Assembly: GCA_018056045.1 (NCBI GenBank)
Contig: JAGPGI010000112.1
Coordinates: 1-7,712, forward strand
Direction: 5' to 3'
DNA: 7,712 bases
From: Paracoccus sp. (in: a-proteobacteria)
Lineage (GTDB): Bacteria > Pseudomonadota > Alphaproteobacteria > Rhodobacterales > Rhodobacteraceae
Below are positions 1-5,938 of this stretch, piece by piece. A model generated the notes under the pieces. That model saw only the letters and a list, made by a program, of their open reading frames with translations. It was not told the origin of the DNA and searched no databases. Every line of letters begins with the position of its first letter. Position 1 is the first letter of the stretch. A program made the position numbers and the translations under genes.

Positions 1-333
1 GGCCTCGAACATCTTGTCGGTGACGCCGCTGTCGGACAGGAACCGCGCCATCAGCACGAACAGCGGAATCGCGATCAGGGTGAAATTGTCCAGCACATCG
101 CCATAGATGCGGTTGATGGTGATGCCCAGAACCATCGGCTTGCCGGCAATCAGCGCGCCCAGCACCGCGGTGCCGCCCAGCACGAAGGCCAGCGGGTGGC
201 CCATGAACAGGCCCAGAACCAGCAGGCCGGCCATGATCAGCGCGATGCTGCCGCCATCCAGCCCCGGCACGGCCATCCAGCCCACCGCCAGATTCATCTG
301 CGCAATGGCGTCGTTAATGAATTCAGTGAACAT
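1..333 (-). CDS. dctM: TRAP transporter large permease DctM, N-terminal part
   Basis: Partial gene; the 3' part lies beyond the left edge. It would encode the large inner-membrane subunit of a tripartite ATP-independent periplasmic (TRAP) transporter, which carries the ion-driven translocation path for organic acids or similar solutes. The visible 111 residues begin MFTEFINDAIAQ. They contain a hydrophobic segment at about 28-45, then a GHPLAFVLG stretch (about 45-53), a second hydrophobic segment at about 50-63, and FTLIAIPLFVLMA (about 84-96) followed by FLSDSGV. This pattern is typical of the first helices of DctM. The ATG at 333 has a GGAG seven bases upstream (341-344) and overlaps the end of dctQ by 11 bases, indicating translational coupling. 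The substrate cannot be read from this fragment. Family assignment is secure; full-family M subunits are usually over 400 residues. Confidence 0.93.
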   Translation of the reverse strand, partial: MFTEFINDAIAQMNLAVGWMAVPGLDGGSIALIMAGLLVLGLFMGHPLAFVLGGTAVLGALIAGKPMVLGITINRIYGDVLDNFTLIAIPLFVLMARFLSDSGVTDKMFEA

Positions 334-844
334 CGCCGGGCTCCATCGGGGCCAGGTGATCGGTGCGACCCAGCACCAGCTTCAACAGCTCGGAAATGCC
401 TTGCAGCAACAGCAGCACGGCCGCGACCCCCATGGCCAGCTTGATCGGATAGACCGGCAGTTGCACCGCGCCATAGGTCTTTTCGCCCTGCGCCAGCGAA
501 CGCAGCCCGAATTGCCAGCTATAGAGCGTGAAGACGATGCTGAAGGGCAGGAAAAAGATGACATAACCGGCGACCTCGACCCAGCGGCGCATGCCGGGGC
601 TCATGGTCGCGGTCAGCAGGTCGACCTTGACATGGGCCTGATGGCGCAGCGCATAGCCCCCCAGCATGATGAAGTAGAAGGCATAGATCATCTTGGTCAG
701 ATCAAAGCCCCAGGGCGTGGGTGAGTTCATGACGTAGCGCATGAACACGTCATAGATGATGATCACCGCAAACAGCCCGGCAAACAAAGAGACCACGCGT
801 CCTACGGCTTCGTTGATCCAGTCGATGACGGATATCACATTCAC
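323..844 (-). CDS. dctQ: TRAP transporter small permease DctQ
   Basis: Small membrane subunit of the same TRAP transporter, 173 residues, a normal length for DctQ. Four hydrophobic segments are visible at about 15-36, 50-67, 90-112 and 131-155. The family signature region between the second and third is present as ALRHQAHVKVDLLT (about 65-78). DctQ partners DctM in the inner membrane and helps dock the substrate-loaded binding protein. The GTG at 844 follows an AGGAGAGG run very closely. A second in-frame GTG two codons later (838) sits about seven bases beyond the GAGG and may be the true start, giving 171 residues. The gene follows a 182-base gap containing a candidate promoter, so dctQM probably starts its own transcript. 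No dctP precedes it, which is unusual for a P-Q-M order; it may follow dctM outside the window. Substrate unknown. Confidence 0.93.
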   Translation of the reverse strand: MNVISVIDWINEAVGRVVSLFAGLFAVIIIYDVFMRYVMNSPTPWGFDLTKMIYAFYFIMLGGYALRHQAHVKVDLLTATMSPGMRRWVEVAGYVIFFLPFSIVFTLYSWQFGLRSLAQGEKTYGAVQLPVYPIKLAMGVAAVLLLLQGISELLKLVLGRTDHLAPMEPGDVH

Positions 845-867
845 ACCTCTCCTGTGATGGCTCAGCG

Positions 868-896
868 AGTGTTGAAGCCACGGTCAGGGTTGTCAA
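868..896 (-). promoter_or_regulatory. Candidate sigma70-type promoter for dctQM
   Basis: Read on the minus strand, a perfect -35 hexamer TTGACA (891-896) is followed after 17 bases by AACACT (868-873), which matches three of six positions of the -10 consensus. Transcription would start near 861, leaving a short leader before the dctQ ribosome binding site. The -35 and spacing are good and the -10 is weak, so an activator may be needed. This is a pattern match only. Confidence 0.4.
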
Positions 897-907
897 TGCT
901 TGCACAA
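890..907. promoter_or_regulatory. Imperfect dyad overlapping the dctQ -35 (candidate operator)
   Basis: An 18-base element with outer half-sites TTGT (890-893) and ACAA (904-907) pairs at six of nine positions. It includes the -35 hexamer of the candidate dctQ promoter, the usual place for repressor control of a TRAP operon. The spacing would suit a GntR-type dimer, but no regulator gene sits beside it, so its ligand and binding protein are unknown. Confidence 0.3.
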
Positions 908-992
908 CAATCAGTTGGGCAGCCTTGTCCGGCGATTATCCGTCGATTTGCCCGCCGGGAACCGGATCGCTCGGCACCGGTCCGGTCCGCCC

Positions 993-1016
993 TCACGCCA
1001 AGTGACGTGGCGTCAC
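993..1016. repeat. Two overlapping inverted repeats just after the cls stop
   Basis: GTGACG (1002-1007) and CGTCAC (1011-1016) form a perfect 6-bp inverted repeat around three bases. ACGCCA (995-1000) and TGGCGT (1008-1013) form a second perfect 6-bp repeat with a 7-base loop. They share bases, so the two hairpins are mutually exclusive in RNA. The element lies 10 bases past the cls stop codon. On the cls transcript it is not followed by a U-run, so it is not a canonical intrinsic terminator. It could equally be a protein-binding dyad. Confidence 0.4.
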
Positions 1017-1026
1017 AACCGGCCCG

Positions 1027-2439
1027 TCACAGCACCGGGCCGGCAATCGCCATCCCGTTGTTCCGAAGCCGGCGCGAGATCGACCATTTCCGGACCTCGT
1101 CCAGCGTCACCGGGCGGCTGCGCGCCAGATAGCTGTCCTGCCGGTCCCGCATCGCCTGCGTCAGCGCGGGATCGGCCAGCAGGATGTTGTTTTCGTAATT
1201 CAGGTCAAAGCTGCGCCGGTCCATGTTCGCCGAGCCAATCAGCGTCATCCGCCGATCGACGGTGATCGACTTGGTATGCAGCAGGCCGGGCTGGAATTCA
1301 TACACCTTGACCCCGGCGATCAGCATTTCCTCGTAGAGGCTGCGGCTGGCGCCGCCCACGGCGAAATCGTCATTGCGGGCGGGAAAGATGATCGTGGTAT
1401 CGACGCCCCGCCACGCCGCGCGGCAGATCGAGGACAAGAGCCCCCCGTTCGGCACGAAATAGGGCGTGGTGATGACCAGCTCGTGGCGTGCGGCATCAAT
1501 CACCTGCGAGAAGGCCTCGGGCATGGCAAGGGCGCGCACCGTCGGGCCGGTCGCAATGACCTGCGCGGGAAAGCCGGGTTGCCGGCTGTCATCTGCCCGG
1601 GTCATGATCGCGCTCATGTCCTCGTCGGTGGCCTCGGTCCAGTCGACGCAGAAGACGCGCTGGTTCTGGGTGACCACCGGGCCGGTAAAGCGCATCACCG
1701 CATCGACCCATGGGCCAAAGCGCGCCTTGGGCAGGAATTTCGGGTCGCAGCAGTTCTGGCTGCCGCAAAAGGTCACGACATGGTCGATCACCACGATCTT
1801 GCGGTGGTTTCGCAGATCGACCCGGCCATTTAGCCAGGGCATCAGCGGATTTCCGGGCTTCAGCGCCACCGCCAGCCTGACGCCGGCATCGCGCATCCGG
1901 CCCCAGAGCGCGCTGCGCGTCAGGGCGCGACTGCCGATCCCGTCCACCATCACCCGGCAGGTGACGCCGCGCGCGGCGGCGCGCATCAGCGCCTCGGCAA
2001 AGCGGGTGCCGACATCGTCATCAAGCCAGATATAGAACAGCACATGGACATGATCGCGGGCGGCGTCGATATCGGCGATCATGCGATCGACGGCCGGGAT
2101 GCCCTCGGGCAGAAGCTCGCCCTGATTGTCGCCCACGGCCGGGAAATGGCTGATCGAACGCCCCAGCGCAAAGACATCGTTCAGCCCTTCGGGAATTTCG
2201 GCGGCAGGCGCGGGGGAAAGGGGCGGCAGAGCCGCCTCGATCCGGTTGAGCCGCGCCAGCCGCTTCCGGCCGATATCGGTCTCGCCCAGCAGGATATAAA
2301 GGATCGCGCCCAGATAGGGCAGGGCAATGACGATCAGCAGCCATGCCGCGCGCGATTCCGGCGTGCGGTGGCGGCGAAGCAGGATCAGCACCGCCACAGC
2401 CAGAGTGGTCAATACGTGAATCGTGACCAACCAATTCAT
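1027..2439 (-). CDS. cls: Cardiolipin synthase (two-HKD phospholipase D family)
   Basis: Membrane enzyme of 470 residues that in this family makes cardiolipin, by phosphatidyl transfer between two phosphatidylglycerol molecules or from a related donor. Two N-terminal hydrophobic helices (about 4-22 and 31-52) match the PLD nuclease N-terminal anchor, with the conserved WLLIVIALPYLGAILYILLGE stretch running over the second. Both catalytic HKD motifs are intact: HRKIVVID with H212, K214 and D219, followed by GSQN; and HTKSITVD with H388, K390 and D395, followed by GSANMDRRSF. Length is usual for ClsA-type enzymes. The ATG at 2439 is preceded by AAGGG about eight bases upstream. It lies 85 bases after the MscS-type gene on the same strand, so cotranscription is possible, but a stem-loop sits between them. 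Which donor lipid it uses (ClsA- or ClsC-like) cannot be told from sequence alone. Confidence 0.94.
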   Translation of the reverse strand: MNWLVTIHVLTTLAVAVLILLRRHRTPESRAAWLLIVIALPYLGAILYILLGETDIGRKRLARLNRIEAALPPLSPAPAAEIPEGLNDVFALGRSISHFPAVGDNQGELLPEGIPAVDRMIADIDAARDHVHVLFYIWLDDDVGTRFAEALMRAAARGVTCRVMVDGIGSRALTRSALWGRMRDAGVRLAVALKPGNPLMPWLNGRVDLRNHRKIVVIDHVVTFCGSQNCCDPKFLPKARFGPWVDAVMRFTGPVVTQNQRVFCVDWTEATDEDMSAIMTRADDSRQPGFPAQVIATGPTVRALAMPEAFSQVIDAARHELVITTPYFVPNGGLLSSICRAAWRGVDTTIIFPARNDDFAVGGASRSLYEEMLIAGVKVYEFQPGLLHTKSITVDRRMTLIGSANMDRRSFDLNYENNILLADPALTQAMRDRQDSYLARSRPVTLDEVRKWSISRRLRNNGMAIAGPVL

Positions 2440-2462
2440 GTTCTTGACCCTTACCCAGAGAA

Positions 2463-2497
2463 TGCGGGCAGCATGCCTTGACCGCCGCTGGCCCGCA
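2463..2497 (-). terminator. Stem-loop between mscS and cls (possible attenuator or processing site)
   Basis: TGCGGGC (2463-2469) is complementary to GCCCGCA (2491-2497). The stem continues inward as AGC (2470-2472) with GCT (2487-2489), after a single bulged G at 2490. This gives about ten base pairs around a 14-base loop. It lies in the 85-base gap, 27 bases after the mscS stop and 23 bases before the cls ATG. The following minus-strand bases (TTCTCT) are only mildly U-rich, so it is at best a weak terminator; it may instead protect the upstream mRNA or set relative expression. Confidence 0.35.
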
Positions 2498-2524
2498 AGC
2501 CTCGGCCGAACGCCGGCGCGGCAA

Positions 2525-3682
2525 TCATCCGGCGACCTGCGCCGCCGGCTCCTTGGGCGCGAACAGATCGGCCCCGCGCGGCAGCGTCTCGACGTAAAGC
2601 GACTGGCTGGGAAAGGCGAGGCCGGCCCCGGACTTGGCGGCGATCTCGACGATCTGGGCGGCCAGCCGTTCCTTGGTCGCCAGCCACTCGCCCCAGTCGG
2701 TGGACTTGGTAAAGCAATAGACCATCATGTTGATCGCGCTGTCGCCCAGTTCATCGACCCGCACGAAGATCGGCGCATCGGCGCTGTCGACGAAATCCCC
2801 CGAGCCGCGGATATAGGCCTCGAGCCCGTCGCGGACCTTTTTCAGCGCCGGCAGGCCGGTGTCATAGGTCAGGCCGACGGTCCAGCTGATCCGGCGATAG
2901 GTCATGCGCGAATAATTCACCACCGCCGTGTCGGAAAGCTGCGAGTTCGGCACATAGATCGGCGACAGGTCGAACTGGCGGATGCGCGTGGTGCGCAGGC
3001 CGATGGCCTCGACCGTGCCTTCGCAGACACCGTCCGACGCGATCCAGTCGCCATTCTGAAAGCGGTCCTCGATGATGATGAAGATGCCGCCGATCAGGTT
3101 CTTGAACACATCCTGCGCGCCAAGCGCGACGGCCGCGCCGACCAGACCGAAGCCCGCAAGGATCGGCCCGACCTTGATGCCCCAGACGTCAAGGATCGCC
3201 GCCACCCCCAGCGCCAGCACGACGACATGGAGCCCGCCCACAGCAACGCCCATCATCGAGGCGTTGATCACGGCCGAGCGCCGCTCGAGCCGGCGCAGCA
3301 GGGGCGCGATGGCCAGATAGATCGACCAGAACAGCGCCAGCACCACCAGCGTCCGCGCCAGATCCTGGCCGATGACCTGCAGGCGGCCCTTTTCCAGCAC
3401 GAGTTCATTGACGACCAGCAGCCCGACCAGCGGCGCCAGCACCTGCGCGGGCGAATGCACCGCGTCGACCACGGCGATTGCGGCATCCTTGCCGTGCAGA
3501 CCGCGCCGCAGCAGCCGCAGGACCAGCGACGCCACCGGCCGGCGCAGCATCAGCGCGACAACAAGGATCGCCAGCGCGAGCGCCATGCGCGGCACATCGA
3601 CCCCGTCCACGCCGTCCATCCAGATCTGCCGGATGCTGGCCCCGAACTCCTTGACCGAACCGATATCCAGGACAACCTCCAC
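2525..3682 (-). CDS. MscS-family mechanosensitive ion channel
   Basis: Inner-membrane channel of 385 residues, expected to open under membrane tension and release solutes during hypo-osmotic shock. Hydrophobic segments are seen at about 31-48, 78-96, 108-128 and 142-166. They are followed by the Gly/Ala-rich pore helix and its continuation (about 170-205, ILAGFGLVGAAVALGAQDVFKNLIGGIFI), the most conserved part of the family. The cytoplasmic beta domain follows: FQNGDWI (208-214), EGTVEAIGLRTTRIR (221-235), the IYVPNSQL motif (242-249), then an alpha/beta domain ending in FPSQSLYVE (358-366). E. coli MscS has about 286 residues and three helices; this protein carries roughly two extra N-terminal helices. 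The start is a GTG at 3682 with only a weak GGTGA upstream. A GGAGG lies just inside the gene and has no ATG, GTG or TTG at suitable distance, so the start is less certain than the family. Confidence 0.92.
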   Translation of the reverse strand: MEVVLDIGSVKEFGASIRQIWMDGVDGVDVPRMALALAILVVALMLRRPVASLVLRLLRRGLHGKDAAIAVVDAVHSPAQVLAPLVGLLVVNELVLEKGRLQVIGQDLARTLVVLALFWSIYLAIAPLLRRLERRSAVINASMMGVAVGGLHVVVLALGVAAILDVWGIKVGPILAGFGLVGAAVALGAQDVFKNLIGGIFIIIEDRFQNGDWIASDGVCEGTVEAIGLRTTRIRQFDLSPIYVPNSQLSDTAVVNYSRMTYRRISWTVGLTYDTGLPALKKVRDGLEAYIRGSGDFVDSADAPIFVRVDELGDSAINMMVYCFTKSTDWGEWLATKERLAAQIVEIAAKSGAGLAFPSQSLYVETLPRGADLFAPKEPAAQVAG

Positions 3683-3750
3683 TCTTTCACCGACATGACC
3701 GCATGCCCTTTTGCACGCATATCCATAGTCAAGGCTTGAGCGAGGGGCCA

Positions 3751-3776
3751 GCCGGATCAGCCGGCCGGATCAGCCG
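3751..3776. repeat. Two exact tandem copies of a 13-base unit
   Basis: GCCGGATCAGCCG occurs at 3751-3763 and again immediately at 3764-3776. The junction forms the palindrome CCGGCCGG (3761-3768). It lies in the gap between the mscS start and the yeiH stop, followed on the plus strand by a G-rich stretch (about 3777-3797). It may be a slippage product or part of a structured leader for mscS. Two copies are too few to call a mini-satellite or CRISPR. Confidence 0.6.
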
Positions 3777-3852
3777 GCGGGTGGCGGCGGGGGCGGCGAC
3801 AGGATCAGGCATCCTTTCCGTGCCGCTTCGCAAGCAATGCCATCGACGGCCG

Positions 3853-3874
3853 TGATCGCCCCGATCCGCGATCA
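3853..3874 (-). repeat. Perfect 7-bp hairpin just after the yeiH stop
   Basis: TGATCGC (3853-3859) and GCGATCA (3868-3874) are perfectly complementary around an 8-base loop. The hairpin begins 18 bases past the yeiH stop codon in the direction of transcription. There is no U-run after it, so it is not a standard intrinsic terminator; it may stabilise the 3' end of the yeiH mRNA. The rest of the 210-base gap holds a TTGACT -35-like hexamer on the minus strand (3727-3732) without a convincing -10. Confidence 0.35.
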
Positions 3875-3892
3875 GCGCCGCGCGCGCGCCGG

Positions 3893-4918
3893 TCAGATCA
3901 GCCCGACAAGCCCAAGCCCAAGCGCCGAGATGAACAGCCATGCCAGCGCCCCAAGGGCCAGCGGCCGGATGCCCTTGGCGCGCAGCTTGCGGATATTGGT
4001 TTCCAGCCCCATCGCCGCCAGCGCCATGGTCAGCAGAAAGCTCGTCAGGCCGACGACCTCGCCATGCAGCGCCTCGGGCAGCGGAAAGACGCTGTTGATC
4101 AGCACCACGCCGATAAAGCCCAGCACGAACCATGGCGTCGGCGCCGCCCCATGCGCGTCCTTGCCGCCCCGGCGGGCCATCGCGCCCAGCACCAGAATCA
4201 GCGGCGCCAGCAGCATCACCCGGCTCAGCTTGGCGACGGTGGCCGCCTGCCCGGCCTCGGCGCCATGCTGAAAGCCCGCGCCGACCACCTGCGCCACCTC
4301 GTGAATGGTCGCGCCGACCCAGATGCCGTAATGCGCCGGCGCCATCGCCAGCATCTCGCCCAGCACCGGCATCGCGATCATCGACAGCGAGCCAAAGACC
4401 GTCACGCAGGCGATGGCATAGGCCACATCCTCGTCCGAGCCGCGCGTGACCGTGTTCGTCGCAATCACCGCCGAGGCGCCGCAGACCGAGGTGCCGGCCG
4501 CGATCAGCTCGGCCAGCCGCGTCTCGACCCCCAGCAGCCGCCCGGCCCATTTGGTAAAGACAAAGGTCGCGGCCAGGGTCACCGAAATCACCGCCAGCCC
4601 CGGCACGCCCACCGCGCGCAACTGCTCAAGCGTCAGCTGAAAGCCCAGCAGGACGATGGCAAAGCGCAGCACGCGGCGCAGCGTGAAGCCGATCCCCGGC
4701 TGTGCCGCCGCAGGTGTCCCGGCAAGGTTGCGCAGCGCGATGCCAAGCACCATGGCGACAACCAGCGGGCTCAGCGCGGGAATACCCGAAAGCCGCTGCG
4801 CCGCCGTCGCCACGAGCGCGATCCCGAAGGTCAGGCCAAGGCCCGGCAGAATGGCGCCATTCCAGGACCCGATCGCGAACGGAATTTTCTGGCTCTCCCC
4901 GACCGAGGACATGGTCAT
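3893..4918 (-). CDS. yeiH: YeiH/UPF0324-family putative sulfate (sulfite-type anion) exporter
   Basis: Polytopic inner-membrane protein of 341 residues from the UPF0324 (COG2855) family, commonly annotated as putative sulfate exporter. About ten hydrophobic segments span residues 21-339. Family hallmarks visible are GTSVCGASA (142-150), VGATIHEVAQVVGAG (201-215) and AAMGLETNIRKL (301-312). Length is normal for the family. The ATG at 4918 is only one base from the AAAGGAG ribosome binding site (4920-4926). The second ATG, two codons on at 4912, has the ideal seven-base spacing and is probably the real start, giving 339 residues. It is divergent from a LysR gene across 96 bases, matching the yeiE/yeiH arrangement of enterobacteria, where the pair is linked to sulfite handling. 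No sulfonate or taurine degradation genes are in view, so the physiological substrate is inferred and not demonstrated. Confidence 0.9.
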   Translation of the reverse strand: MTMSSVGESQKIPFAIGSWNGAILPGLGLTFGIALVATAAQRLSGIPALSPLVVAMVLGIALRNLAGTPAAAQPGIGFTLRRVLRFAIVLLGFQLTLEQLRAVGVPGLAVISVTLAATFVFTKWAGRLLGVETRLAELIAAGTSVCGASAVIATNTVTRGSDEDVAYAIACVTVFGSLSMIAMPVLGEMLAMAPAHYGIWVGATIHEVAQVVGAGFQHGAEAGQAATVAKLSRVMLLAPLILVLGAMARRGGKDAHGAAPTPWFVLGFIGVVLINSVFPLPEALHGEVVGLTSFLLTMALAAMGLETNIRKLRAKGIRPLALGALAWLFISALGLGLVGLI

Positions 4919-4950
4919 GCTCCTTTATCAATCCGGCAGAACATGGTCCT

Positions 4951-4986
4951 GAATCCGTATTCATTCCATCGCATTAATTTTGCCAA
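4951..4986. promoter_or_regulatory. yeiH/lysR control region with dyads and candidate yeiH promoter
   Basis: The 96-base divergent gap is clearly more A/T-rich than its surroundings. GAAT-N4-ATTC (4951-4962) is a near-palindrome, pairing at five of six positions. Overlapping it, a 20-base element (4959-4978) starts ATTCAT and ends ATTAAT and pairs at seven of ten positions; T4961 and A4973 fit the LysR T-N11-A rule. On the minus strand TTGGCA (4981-4986) and a poor -10 TGAATA (4958-4963) are 17 bases apart. The larger dyad lies largely in that spacer, so the LysR protein could control yeiH and itself here. Dyads are directly visible; function is inferred. Confidence 0.45.
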
Positions 4987-5014
4987 ACCATTCGATTTTA
5001 TCTATGAAGAAGCC

Positions 5015-5917
5015 ATGACCCTGGAACAGCTTCGCATCTTTCTTGCCGTGGCCGAGCGGCAGCATGTCACCCGGGCCGCCGAGGTTCTGGGCCTGACCCA
5101 ATCGGCGGTCAGCGCGGCGGTCTCGGCGCTCGAGGCGCGGCATGGCGTGCGTTTCTTTGACCGGGTCGGGCGGCGGATCGTGCTGACCGAGACCGGCGAG
5201 GCCTTCATGGCCGAGGCGCGCGCCGTGCTCGACCGCGCCGAAACCGCCGAGATGGTGCTGGAGGACATGGCGCGCGAACCGCGCGGGCGGCTGCGGATCC
5301 ATGCCAGCCAGACCGTCGCCAGCTATTGGCTGCCGCCGCGGCTGGTGGCGCTGCGCGAGATGCATCCGGGGATCGAGCTGCGCCTGACCGTCAGCAACAC
5401 CAGCCATGTCGCGGATGCGGTGCAGGAGGGCGCCGCCGATCTGGGGCTGGTCGAGGGCGCCGTCGCGCATGGCGACCTGCATCGGCAGGTGGTGGCGCGC
5501 GACCGGCTGGTGCTGGTCATGGCGACCGATCACCCCTGGGCAGAGCTTGCGGCGGTGCCGGTGACCGAGCTTGGCGTGCAAAGCTGGATCCTGCGCGAGC
5601 CCGGCTCGGGCACCCGCTCGGAATTCGAGGGCTGGCTGTCCGGGCAGGGGCTCAGCGTCGCGGCGCTGCCTCTGCTGCTGGAACTGCCCTCGAACGAGGC
5701 GGTGCTGAACGCCGTCGCCGCCAGCCGGTGCCTTGCGGCGCTGTCGCAGCGCGCGGTGGCGCGGCCGGCGGCGGCCGGCTGGATCCGCACGCTGCCGCTG
5801 CCCGGCGCCGAGCGGCCCTTTGCCCTGCTGAGCAATCCGCAGCGATACCGCACCCGCGCCCAGCAGGCGCTGATCGGGCTTTTGACGGAGGACGCGCCGG
5901 CGGGCGGCGACACCTGA
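5015..5917 (+). CDS. LysR-family transcriptional regulator, YeiE-like by context
   Basis: DNA-binding regulator of 300 residues, the standard LysR length. The N-terminal winged helix-turn-helix spans about residues 3-60, with the recognition region TRAAEVLGLTQSAVSAAVSALEARHGVRFFDR (about 19-50). A linker helix (about 62-88) follows, then the periplasmic-binding-protein-like effector domain from GRLRIHASQTVASYWLPPRL (91-110) onward. REPGSGTR (194-201) is a feature often seen in YeiE/CbbR-like effector domains. The ATG at 5015 gives the canonical MTLEQLRIFLAVAE start. The frame stays open far upstream, but that part is antisense to yeiH and is not coding. The ribosome binding site is weak (GAAGAAG). 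It is divergent from yeiH and probably regulates it; autoregulation from the shared region is likely. The proposed ligand, sulfite or a related sulfur compound, is an analogy with enterobacterial YeiE. Confidence 0.92.
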   Translation: MTLEQLRIFLAVAERQHVTRAAEVLGLTQSAVSAAVSALEARHGVRFFDRVGRRIVLTETGEAFMAEARAVLDRAETAEMVLEDMAREPRGRLRIHASQTVASYWLPPRLVALREMHPGIELRLTVSNTSHVADAVQEGAADLGLVEGAVAHGDLHRQVVARDRLVLVMATDHPWAELAAVPVTELGVQSWILREPGSGTRSEFEGWLSGQGLSVAALPLLLELPSNEAVLNAVAASRCLAALSQRAVARPAAAGWIRTLPLPGAERPFALLSNPQRYRTRAQQALIGLLTEDAPAGGDT

Positions 5918-5938
5918 CCGCGCCGGGCTGGCTGAGGG

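Noticed and set aside
854..1265. Small plus-strand frames (92 and 121 codons) across the dctQ-cls gap
   Set aside because: Arg/Ser/Pro-rich translations, mostly antisense to the cls 3' end, with no good ribosome binding site or recognisable domain.
2423..3739. 438-codon open frame on the plus strand opposite the MscS-type gene
   Set aside because: Its translation is rich in Arg, Asp, Gln and His with no recognisable domain, and it lies almost entirely antisense to a clearly conserved channel. Long antisense frames are expected in G/C-rich coding DNA.
3751..3776. Possible CRISPR or REP element
   Set aside because: Only two 13-base copies directly abutting, with no spacers and no further copies in the window.
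4064..5014. Long N-terminal extension of the LysR gene in the same frame
   Set aside because: It is antisense to yeiH and basic/low-complexity. The canonical LysR start is at 5015, and full family length is reached from there.
5897..5926. CCGGCG/CGCCGG inverted repeat at the lysR-PhoD convergent ends as a bidirectional terminator
   Set aside because: Only six base pairs with an 18-base loop, overlapping the end of lysR and lacking U-runs on either strand; likely chance in G/C-rich DNA.
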